Part shown: piece after piece, positions 49,096 through 61,000 of the stretch
How the letters are laid out: each line of letters opens with the position of its first letter
Position numbering within the stretch: position 1 is the first letter of the stretch
Origin: Branchiostoma floridae
Lineage: Eukaryota > Chordata > Leptocardii > Amphioxiformes > Branchiostomatidae
DNA length: 64,000 nt
Direction: 5' to 3'
NCBI RefSeq assembly: GCF_000003815.2
Contig: NC_049986.1
Location: forward strand, 6,006,868 to 6,070,867
Program-made: the position numbers and the translations under genes
The notes under the pieces: model-generated
Databases searched by the model: none
Seen by the model: the letters and a program-made list of their open reading frames with translations, nothing else
Told to the model about the DNA's origin: nothing

Positions 49096-52000
49096 TCAGT
49101 CATCATCTTGTATTGTCAAATCTGCATCCTCCAAACTGATGTCTTCCTCATCACCCCATCCTGCTTCCACCTGGGGACAATCAACAAGAAAAAACTTTAT
49201 GAGTATGTTTGAAACATTTAAACTTGAAACAAAAGCTTACATTCTGAATCTTATCATTTGCTAGGTAAGTTTTCATTGGTTACATCGGTCCATCATAGCT
49301 GACAACTATTTAATATGTACTAGGTGTTTGAATATTGTGCCGATAGTGAGCAATAGGGTCTGACGTTGCAAGAAGCTTTGTGCAGTGTAATGTTAGGGTG
49401 CTTGGCTCCAATCCCAGAGGTTCTGGGTTCACATCCGCCGATATACTGACATTGTGCCTGTAGGAAAAGCACTAAACACCAATTTCCTCACTTTACTCAG
49501 ATAAAGGATTATCTAGCTTGGGTATAGGAACGCCCCTTAGACAGGCCCTTGAATTGGGGTCCCTTAGTTGACCAGAATCACACCTCGAGAATTAGACAAC
49601 CGACCACACTTATAGAAAAGAGTAGAGGACCTTCCTGGAGTGAGTGGATCAAATTAATTTGTCCTAATAAGCACTGTGTACTCTTCAGTACAAACCTGGT
49701 GTGTTATGCCATAAGGCTTCTTACCAAGTATGCAATAAAAACAAAAGCATGAACCACTAGTCAGTTACAACATCATTCTAAAGTTAAATTTAAAGACCAA
49801 AATAATAACACAGTTTATCTAATATAATTCAGAGTTTACATATAAGAGATGAATACCTCTGTATCCTGTGCAGCAAAAACAGCAGACAGTTCCGTGTGTT
49901 CCTGATTACTGCTTTGCCCTCCGAAGTTGTTCCTTCACGGACACTTCTTCACCTTCTGTNNNNNNNNNNNNNNNNNNNNNNNNNNNNNNNNNNNNNNNNN
50001 NNNNNNNNNNNNNNNNNNNNNNNNNNNNNNNNNNNNNNNNNNNNNNNNNNNNNNNNNNNNNNNNNNNNNNNNNNNNNNNNNNNNNNNNNNNNNNNNNNNN
50101 NNNNNNNNNNNNNNNNNNNNNNNNNNNNNNNNNNNNNNNNNNNNNNNNNNNNNNNNNNNNNNNNNNNNNNNNNNNNNNNNNNNNNNNNNNNNNNNNNNNN
50201 NNNNNNNNNNNNNNNNNNNNNNNNNNNNNNNNNNNNNNNNNNNNNNNNNNNNNNNNNNNNNNNNNNNNNNNNNNNNNNNNNNNNNNNNNNNNNNNNNNNN
50301 NNNNNNNNNNNNNNNNNNNNNNNNNNNNNNNNNNNNNNNNNNNNNNNNNNNNNNNNNNNNNNNNNNNNNNNNNNNNNNNNNNNNNNNNNNNNNNNNNNNC
50401 GATATCCTTACTCGCTAAGATCTTGGTGTCTTTCGCGGGAACTATGTCTAAGTCAACTTTTTCTCTTCTTCGAAACCGTGTTCTTGTGGAAGACCTTCCA
50501 TTTTTTCAAGCTCTTCTTCTATCTCTTGGCTTATTGCATCATCCTTTTTTGCCTGGGCCACGCCTACTGATGTGTCCTCCCAGTCTGACCAATCGTCAGC
50601 CTCCTCTGTGGTGTCATTCAGCCTTGTTTCCATGGCAGCGATGACTGGATTGGTGGAAGCCCTGGTGTCACTGATTTCAATAACTGGATCTATTTTCATT
50701 TCTTCTTCATTTGCTAAAGAATAAAAAAAAAACATGATTATATAACACTTAAAAAATGTCCAGAACATATTGAATACACAAGCAAATGAATATAATGAAC
50801 AGTCAGGTAAAAGAAATAAAAAAAGGAATCAAGGACCTCTGTTAAACATTTTTAGTTATCATGAATTTCTTGTTTCATTTCAATTTAGTGTAAATTGGTA
50901 ATACACATTTTGCCACTGGCTCCCATAATGCAACAAACATGCATATAGTTATTTAAGGACAGGAAATAAGATAAACTTTCATAACTGTTCTGGGATCTTT
51001 GACCTGACTTCCTGTCAGTACATTGTACCTAGCATGTCAGGAAGTTAACCATGTTAACACCATAGAAACAAGATCTGACAAATCTCTCACTTACTTCATG
51101 TTACACAATGCACACTGCACTTTAACACATATCCAATCTAACTTCACACAACACTGATCACTTCCTTCTAGCTTGTGGGATCAACTTTGGACCCAGGCCA
51201 AACTAACCTTCCCATCCTGCCATCCTTCCCATCTCTCTTTAAATCATTTCCTGAATCACATATTCATCCTGCCACTCATTTCAAATTACACACATAAACC
51301 AATAACAAATGGGAAATGTATGCCAAATTTTCCTACCCTTTGAAAGTAGTCTCTCTTGTTCCCTTTCAAGTCTTTTTCTTTCTCTTTCCTTCCTCCTTTC
51401 TTCTGATCGTCTCTTCATTTCTTCTCTCTTTCTCTCCCTTTCCAGCTGACGTTTAGCAGAAATGCTGTCGAGATCTCTTGAAGGTTTAACACTGTATTGA
51501 GAAAAAAAATTAGTTGTGAAAAAATTTTTACAGGTTTGTCTTTATGGCAATTTGTAAAACAGTTCGACACAACAAAGATTAGGAGCAAAACTGATAATTG
51601 GTTTTCAAAGTCAAAAGTATCAGTACAAAGGAGTTGGTCATTTCAAGGACAATTGATAAAATTCAGTGTATAAAGTACATGTATCTTGTAATAGCATTTA
51701 AGTTCACAGATACAGAAATTTGAGGTAGAGAGAAAATGGAGTGCTCAATTTTTGCAGTGTTCATAGTTCTATTAACAGTAACAAAAACCTTGGCGCCTTA
51801 AGTTAATGGACATGGAGTCAGAAACTACCCACTGGAGATGGTTGCTGCAGACAAATAGTACAGTGGCTTTCAACTGACACTGATCATTTTTTGATAGATA
51901 ATAATATAATTTCATAAATCATAGATATGTGTTCAATTAATGCGTCTTCAACGTAACAGGTGCCTCAAACACTTTCAGGTACTGTACAATGCATAGCACA

Positions 52001-55000
52001 TACATCTACAGTTTAAGCACTTAGACAAGAGGGTAGGTAGGGATAAAACAGATCAAGAACTTTCATCATCATGGAGGTTCTGAGTTCGTGGTAAAGTGTA
52101 ACATAAACCCACTGCAAACATTTCTAGCATGGACAGTCTCCTTACCTAACAGAGGGTTTGGCAGCCTTTGGAGGTGAAGACTTGATATCAAATGGCAGGT
52201 TAATGACCCCACTCACAGCTGTAAGGTTGGACACATTGGCATTGCTCCTAGACACTGTAAAGAAAAATTATAGTGAAATGTTTAAATTAATAATATTTAC
52301 ATTGTTAAAATATCCAATATGCATACCAAAATTTTTACAATATATAGTTTTGAAGAAAAATTTACAGAAAAGGCCTGGCAAAAAAGTCATGGTGCTGATA
52401 GCATAACTACAGTGTAGTGTTAAGATCAAAGCCCAGAGGTCTTGTGTTTAAATCCCCTGATATGCGCCAAAACTGTGCCCTTTTGGAAAGATTACTGTTA
52501 CAAGTTTCTTCAAGTCACTCAAGTGAAATTGAGCACCTAGCTTTGATAAGCTATGTTTCTAAGGTAGGATGTTAAATGGGAGTGTTTGAGGAGAGCCAAA
52601 ACTCAAGGACAATTAAAAGAACCCACCACACTTATCACAGTATCCATTTCAATTCTTTTAGTGGTTTGATCCCATTTAATACGTTAAAAAGTAAAATTAT
52701 TATTTACAAAATTTTCTGTGACAACATAAACCCCTTACCTTCAGGAGAAGACATGTAGGTGGCAAACTTTGGTCGACCCTCCTTGAAAAATTTCTTCCTC
52801 TGCCCGCCCACTACTACTTCTCCCCCCAACACTGGAACCACCTCTGCCAGGGCCCGAAAGGTGGCTGCAACAATCTGGTCATTGGTGTCCTTCAGGCCTA
52901 GCAGCAACTGTGGGATGAAAGGAAAAGATACTGTGAGATTTCTTTTGACAAAGGAGGGGAAAGGGGGTTTACATGTTTTGTGTTTGCAGGTTTGTGTTTC
53001 CATTTCTATTGTAAAACAAGAGTCTGAAAACTCAAACCTGCTAGAAATATTTTGTTTTGTGATGGTGCGTATGGTGTGTTGTGGGGGTTGATATGGTTTG
53101 ACGTTTGGCAAAATTATTCCATCATTGTTCTTAAGTTATATATCTACCTATGGTAAACAGTGAGATCCAAAACTACACCTTTCTGATGTCCTCACCATTT
53201 CATTTTTATTTCTTATTGTTACACCTGCACCTGGCACATACATTGTATCTCAATGTGTATATAATGGTTCACACCATACAGAGGTGACAGCGATGGTCAC
53301 AGTTGCTCTTTTTTGCTCCTTGGAAGATTTTGACCAGAATGCCCCAGCAGTTCTAGAGCAAGCTGCTAGAGGGCCCAAACATACAACACTTCTTCCTTAC
53401 ACCACAAGCTATGTGCCACCAAAAATCAAGACCATAGCATATCCATGTCAAAAGATACAAACATCCAAGTTCTGTTGCAGTACCAAGGTCACACACCAGG
53501 GGATCCAAAATTGACTTTGACCTTCGTCTTTCAAACACCTACCCAAATACCAAATATCATTACAATCCATCAACAGGTTCTAAAGTTATGCTGACCACAA
53601 ATATGTGGAAACACAAACAGACACACACACAGACACACCAAAAACTATACCTCCATTTTTCATGGAGGTAAATATCATCACAATCACACGTTCTGTTCTG
53701 GAGATATAGCACTGGAAACGACCCTTCCACACACTCCCATGCTACTGAAAACACAAAACAGATGTTACAGCTGCTAGCTGTCCCCAAGGAGGTTGAGACA
53801 GAGGGAATGAGGCCAGATCACTCCATAACAGGAAAAGGGGTGTAAATATTTTTTTAAAAACGAACCACAAAACAACAGCAAACTTCTAATCTACTATAGC
53901 ACAATAGGTCACACACTCTATCCCCATAGCAAAGGGAATCGCAATCCATCCAGAGGTTCTAGAGATATCGGTCCGGAATCACAAAGATCCCTACCAGAAA
54001 CAGTACATGCTTTTCTCAAGCATGTAATAAAGCATTTGCAGTGTCATGATTTTGTGGTAAAAAGTGACTGCAAAAGCTGTGTAAAGAAAGCCAATGTTTC
54101 AACAATCTTTCATCATTCTGTTACATATTAAAATCTTTTAAAATGTAAATAAAATTTTCTTTATGATGCACACTAAAATTGGAATAAAGATTGGCACCTC
54201 CCACAAAATACAAATCCTAAAAGTGTTATTACTACATAGTTGAGCATGTATATTCTAAAAATAATTCTTACTGGAAGATTATCACTCTTAAAAGTTTACT
54301 TCAGTCCAGTAAATGTAATATCTAAAAATTTTCAATAAACTTTTCAATAATGTCTTGAATGACTTCAATGTTGAAGGGTACCTAGCAGAATCATGAGTAT
54401 TGATAAGTGTCATATTTCTGTGAAAACAACTGTTAATAGCAGAACATTGAATACACCCACCTGTCGCAATATCCTTCTCCGGATGAGTTCAGGATCGAAC
54501 TGTTCGGCAAACGCGGGGAAATGGTGCAGCAGGATCATCCGCACGTGTTCCTCGTGCACCGCGAACAGGTCGGCCAGGATGGGGATCACGTGTTCACGGT
54601 ACACCGCCGCGGGAAGGATGGGGTTCACCTGACCTGGGATGAACTCCTCCGACCGGTTCTTTTCTGAAGAAAAATGATCGATACATAATGTCATGATATG
54701 CCATGGTGTTATACATGTCATTCCATACAGGTTAAGCTGATGCACTTTGAACTGACCTGTAGATGGGGCAATCAGGTTCAGCCATGTCTAAATGCGGTCA
54801 CAGAACACTGTAGGGGTGACGTAAGCATTAGCGCAGGCACCTAGAGCCCACGGTGAGAGATCTCAAATAAAAACAAGGCTTTAAACCATTGAAAAGCCTT
54901 TCTTGGTGGGATTTTATGCAAAATCTGGGCATTTTGGGGGTGGCTGCAGTAGGAAAGTCCCTACACTGGTAGAATTAGTTGTAAAAAATGACCTTTCTCC

Positions 55001-58000
55001 ATCGAGGGGGTTTCCGCACCCCCCTGAAATAGTGGTATTGTCGCCAGAATGGTGTTTTCAGCCAGATGGGCCAATCCAAGGGCTCTAATCAGGGGGGTGT
55101 ATCAAAAGATTAGCCGTATAGAAATTCTTGCCAAGGAATTTGCCGAGACTGGATGTAGCAGGCTATCATTTGAAGGTAAGTTTGTATGGCTTGAACTTTT
55201 TATTCTTGAGATAATTGCATATTTGTTTCCTCAACTCTCCCATTGGAACGCATGTATTAGTGGGTGAAATTCTAATGTCATCGTCTCCCCTGTACTTGTC
55301 TGCCACCCTCATCCCTTAGGCCACAGCAAGTAAATTTTATGGATGACATCAGCGCGCACATTAATTTTCGCCTGATTTCGGAAAAAAAAACAAGAATTTT
55401 TTTCTTCTGTAGTATGGTCAAATGGCACTAAAGTACCAAAATGAGCAAATATATTGCGTTGTAGCCTAATAATTGTACTTGTAGAATGGGCACTTGCGAG
55501 GTACCCAGGACCGTAGTTGTAGAAATAAAACTTATTGGATAGTTGTAAAAGTGACATCAATATGGAAGCTATGAGTGTGGTTACCACCTTTGTTGGTGAT
55601 GCTAGTCTTCCACACTAGTGTCACTTTTACCACACCAGTACACGTCTTAAATACAGGAACGAATGCCTTGTTGGCTCTGATACATGCATGTACCATGTTT
55701 TGTCCCTTTCATTCTTTGTACAACAGTCATCACAACTTTATGGTGCCTATATCTTGTTTTTTTTTCACCCATCTTGGTTTTTTTTCGCCCTATCGCACTA
55801 TTTTTGCAGTCTGCAGAGGATGTCATCCATAAAATTTACTTGCTGTGGCCTTACAATAGTTTGGGAATTACCATAAAGTAGTGCATCTTAATACTTGAAA
55901 AGGCTGTTACAGGGCGTATTCTTCTGTGCAAAACAGCTATGCTGAATGGTAGTGGACAACATCAGTTTTTAAGTTCAATTATGATGTTTCTTTGTCGGCA
56001 TGAACTTGTGCCACGATACTGTTACCGGGTACTGCCTGTCCGTCGGCAGAATTCCATGACCTCCGCTGCAGTCAAATATAAGCGATTAAAAAAAAAAGAC
56101 AACCAGGCAAATTCAACTATATCTAAAAGACTTAATCTTATTTTCAACATCTTGTAGATTGTACCCTGAACTTCAACATATAAAACTCTTGTGCAACCTG
56201 CTATAGGTGATTTTGAGGTTCCCTGAAGGTTAAACTGGCATATATAGACTGACCTGTAGATGGGGTAAGCAGGTGTGAGTAGAAAGACTCCACAGCTACA
56301 GGTTCAGCCATGACAAGTCGAGTCATCAGTTGAGGTACAAAATGTACCAGCCCCCCTCCCCCTTGTCTTAAGGTTAAGCTGACATATATAAACTGACCTG
56401 TGGATGGGGTAAGCAGGTGTGGATAGAAAGACTCCACAGCTACAGGTTCAGCCATGACAAGTCGAGTCATCAGTTGAGGTACAAAATGTACCAGCCCCCC
56501 TCCCCCTTGTCTAAAGGTTAAGCTGACATATATAAACTGACCTGTAGATGGGGTAAGCAGGTGTGGATAGAAAGACTCCACAGCTACAGGTTCAGCCATG
56601 ACAAGTCGAGTCATCAGTTGAGGTACAAAATGTACCAGCCCCCCTCCCCCTTGTCTAAAGGTTAAGCTGACATATATAAACTGACCTGTAGATGGGGTAA
56701 GCAGGTGTGGATAGAAAGACTCCACAGCTACAGGTTCAGCCATGACTAGTCGAGTCATCAGTTGCGGCACCAGTCTTGTGGCCACCAGAACGGGGGGCAG
56801 ACTGTAGACTTTGGCTGCCAGCATGCTATATGGAATACACATTATACAATCATGTAAGTGTAAAACTACTGTACATAACTTTGTAATACTTTGTTCTGAA
56901 TCAGTAACACAGAAAAACAAAATTAACACTCAATTTTTGTTGTTGTAGTTTTAAAAAAAACAGACACAATTGCAAGCACAGGTGCAGTTTGTTGCAGTAC
57001 CAAGGTCAGCCAACAGGAGGCCTGAAATCAGGGACAATTGTCAGGTCAACAACACCTACCTGCAGACTAGATATCATTTCATTCAGAGGCCAAGATATTC
57101 TACCAGACATACCCACACACAAATGTTGTTTCCTGCAATACCAAGTCTGGCCACAAGGATGCCCAAATTCATAGAGGACTGTCAAGTGAACAATAACTAC
57201 TGGGACTCATGTTCCAAATATCATCACAACCATGCAGAAAAGAAAGGTCTGTTACTACTTCATCTTTTAATGGAAATGATAAGCTATCATATAACAGAGT
57301 GTCATAACAGATGAGAATATGCAACTTACCTAAAGAAGAAGTTCTTTTCCTCCTCATCCTTGACAGTAATGTTCTTCAAGAAGTTCATGATCTCCAAGTA
57401 GTCATTCCTTGGAGAATTTGGGTTAAGAGTATAATAAGACATAAACATCTGAATAACATTAAGCTGGTATGTGACACTGAACAGTGGTTATGATGTATAT
57501 TATTTGTTTGTTTGTATTGTGTACCTAGTAAACCATCTTAATGGCATAACACTAAGGTTTCTACTGAACCGTACAAGTGGCACATCTGAACCAATTAATT
57601 TGATCTCCAGAGGACCTCATTCTGGTAAGGACTCCAACATACTTTGCAATAAGTTTACAAAATGTAGTTTAGTTCTCCTAAAACATTGGACCTCCGACAA
57701 ACATTCTATAGAAGGGACGTCTCTTACCAAGCTAAATGCTAATTTCAACCTGAGTGTTGTGAGGAAATTTCCAAGGTTCGAACCCATGAACTCTGTGGGC
57801 TTTTTTAATTATACACCCTACAGTTACAATACGAGGTGCCACAGTTGTAGCCAAACATAGAGATTCAGTCAAGCAAATCATATCACTGATGAGTTGAAGT
57901 TACAGAAAAGACACTAACTTTTAATTTGGATGAATTTCCCAATTTCATTCATAAAGTCATAAGAGTTAAATTTTGTTACTTTCAAAATCTTTCTCCTTTG

Positions 58001-61000
58001 CGTCTTAGTGGAAGCACTTACTTGAAGATTTTGTTGGAAAGGAGAGTCTTGAGTTTTGGCCTGGCGCTAGGATCTGGGTGTAGAAGTCCCTCTGACACAG
58101 ACAGCTCAAACGTTTTACACATTCCTCCTGGAATACACACATCGAGATTAAATCTTCACATCCTGGGCATACTTCAAATGAAAACGTGCAAAAAAGAAAA
58201 ACAGTTGCCTTCATTATCAGGGCTCGAAATACCACCTGCATATGCAGGTTAGTGCAGGTAAAATTGGAGCTGTGCAGGTATTTTTGGTGTCTACCTGCAC
58301 CTAACTTGCACTGGTCCATGTACTGGGTTTTATGTCATAAGTGTCCTATGATGTAGATGTACAAAATGTATGTGGATTGTTATTAGCTGCATAGACTGTG
58401 ATACCACCTATAAAGTATAAAAGAAAAATAGCAATGGTTCCTGAACAATTTTAGTATGATCCATACTTCCTAAATTCAGAGTGGTGCAGGTAAAATCTAC
58501 CTGGTGCAGGTAAATTTTCAATGTTACCTGCACCAGTGCAGGTATGCAGAAAAAAGGATTTCGAGCCCTGATTATGAAATCTAAGTGGTTAGGAAGGTTG
58601 AACAAATGTCTGAACATGGTTAACTGAATGTCAGTCTTTTAATGTTCTTTCACATCCATTTCTTCAGAATTTACTTTGGCATTCCACAACATATCAAGTA
58701 TCCAATTTGTATATAACTTACAGTATCATATTTTCTGCAAAATATGACATATACTTGCTCATTCTGTAACTGCTTTCCTTGACAGTATACAATCATGTAT
58801 GGTCAAAAGCATTTTTTAAATGTATGAAAATTGTGAATATCATCCTTAGTACATGTAATCAAATCAACATGCATGGCAATATGACCAAGCACTCACCCAT
58901 TTCTGTAAGGTACTCCAACATCTGTTCAGCGAGGATGCCAAAAGCGTAGGCATCCCTTGCATGACCACATTGCACATTCAGAACATATTTCCCTTCCTAC
59001 AAAAAAACAAAAAACATGGCAGTTAACATGTAGACACTGACACTTTGATATCTAAATAGGTAAAGGTTAGGTTAGTCCCATAGCCTTTTTAAGTTTCTAA
59101 CTGAGTGGGTTGTTATCAACTGTATGTCAGGCACATTATTTCAACCCTCTTCTTCAACTGCCTTTTACCCTCCAACCAAATTCTGGTACTTATTTTTACG
59201 CATAAATGGAGTGAGGAAAGATATTTAAAGTGCCTTCCAAGATGAAGGTTGAATACCGCGGGATTCAAACAAAGGACCTTTGGATCCTGGGCCAAACACC
59301 TTTTCAGCTGTTAAATTGCCAATACAAGATAATCATTTTACATTTTACTGAATAACAAAGTATATACAGTGAGAGGATTGGAAATGTTTGTCATGGCAAT
59401 TTATGTGGCAAGTCCCTGTTTCCATTGTTAGTTAGTACATTTGTAAACTTTTAGGTGTGTTGATTATCAACTATCTAGCATTAAAAGTTAGAAAAGAGTA
59501 CTAGTATTGTAGTGTCCCATGCTTTCTATTTTACATTGTCTAGACCACGTGTGGCCATATGTGTATGTAGCCCTTTGGAAATAACAATGCAATAAAAGAT
59601 TATCGTCATTGGGCCACACCAATATTATTTGTTGCTTCTCCGGATTTGCCCTTTCCTTTCTGTCCTTCCTTTTTTTCATTCAAATAAAAATTCCAGAGAA
59701 AAAATTATACAGGTTTTGCTATCAGAAACCTAATTTGTGATACATGACAAACTAAATGGACTAAGGTCAAGGAAAGTGTAACTAAATGACCAACCTTTTC
59801 CTCTGGTGGGAGATACTGGGGGTTGCGAAGATGACGACCTTTGTCTAGATACTGGAAGAAAATGAATTTAGCAACTACATTATATCATATTATTTCAAAC
59901 AATTTTTGTACAGCTATTATATACATGTACATGTACATGTACATGAATATAGAAATCAAGCAATGCAGAAGCATACATATATCTGGAATGAGCCTTATTT
60001 ATTATTCTACACTGTAATTCGAATAAAAATAAGCTACAGAGCTATATTCTTAAACATCAGGTGCTATCCTTGGTGCTGATTGTGCAACCAACTAACAATG
60101 AAATTCCTCAGTTTAATACCATGGGTAACTTTATTCAGGTAATCCTTTAGGTGTTTTACTATATCCTCTGGTAGGTCTAAGGAGTAAGGTACGATGTCTG
60201 TGTCAATGTAATATAATGAACTATCACATTGAGATGAATTTCTCGGTCGTATTGCAATGAATACAAATACAACACAGACAAATGCATTCAGAAACACCCA
60301 ATTACAAGGTAGTCCGTCCCAATTGTACATTGTATTTATCTACATTGTATGCCGAGAAAATACACGTTTCAATGGTAAATACGCTTGAAATTGAGTAAAT
60401 CTGGTGTCCTGTACAAAATACAGTAAAAACAGCTATTCCAAAGTCCAACTCCGGTACTTGACTTGAGTTTTTGACAATGGCTCACTCAGCACATGAAAAA
60501 GGTATTCTATGGAGGACTGAACTAGTATTGAACCCTGTGTAATAACCAAAGTTATCTCCCAGTGTAGGCACAGGTATGATATACTGTAAATGTATTTAAG
60601 TTTGCGTAGATTTAATTTTGCGGTAGCGGGAAAATAGACTTTTCGCGGTGGTTTTAATTTCGCGGTAGCACCATGCACTTTAATCTCTTACTGTTAATTA
60701 ACATTAAACCACAGCGAAAGTTTCTGAATTTACAGTACATGTTGAGAACTTTACCTCAGGAGATGCCTGTTCAAACTTGCAGAGATGTTCAAAGCCTCCG
60801 AGTCTCCAACTGCCATCCCCGCTCACATAGATACTGGACATACACACGTTGTTATGGCACACTCCACCCTAGGAGAAACCAAAGAAATATACTGTTGGTG
60901 TTACTTCAGCTAGTTTTGCAGGGATTTGACTTAATCATGCAAGGAATCATCCAGGGAGGAAGAAATAAGGTCAACGGATCAATGGATTGACGTTAAATTG

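Noticed and set aside
56201-56929. Separate 242-codon minus-strand gene
   Set aside because: It is SCYL3 exon 8 with its tandem copies and intron read-through; the MLILFF start lies in the intron.
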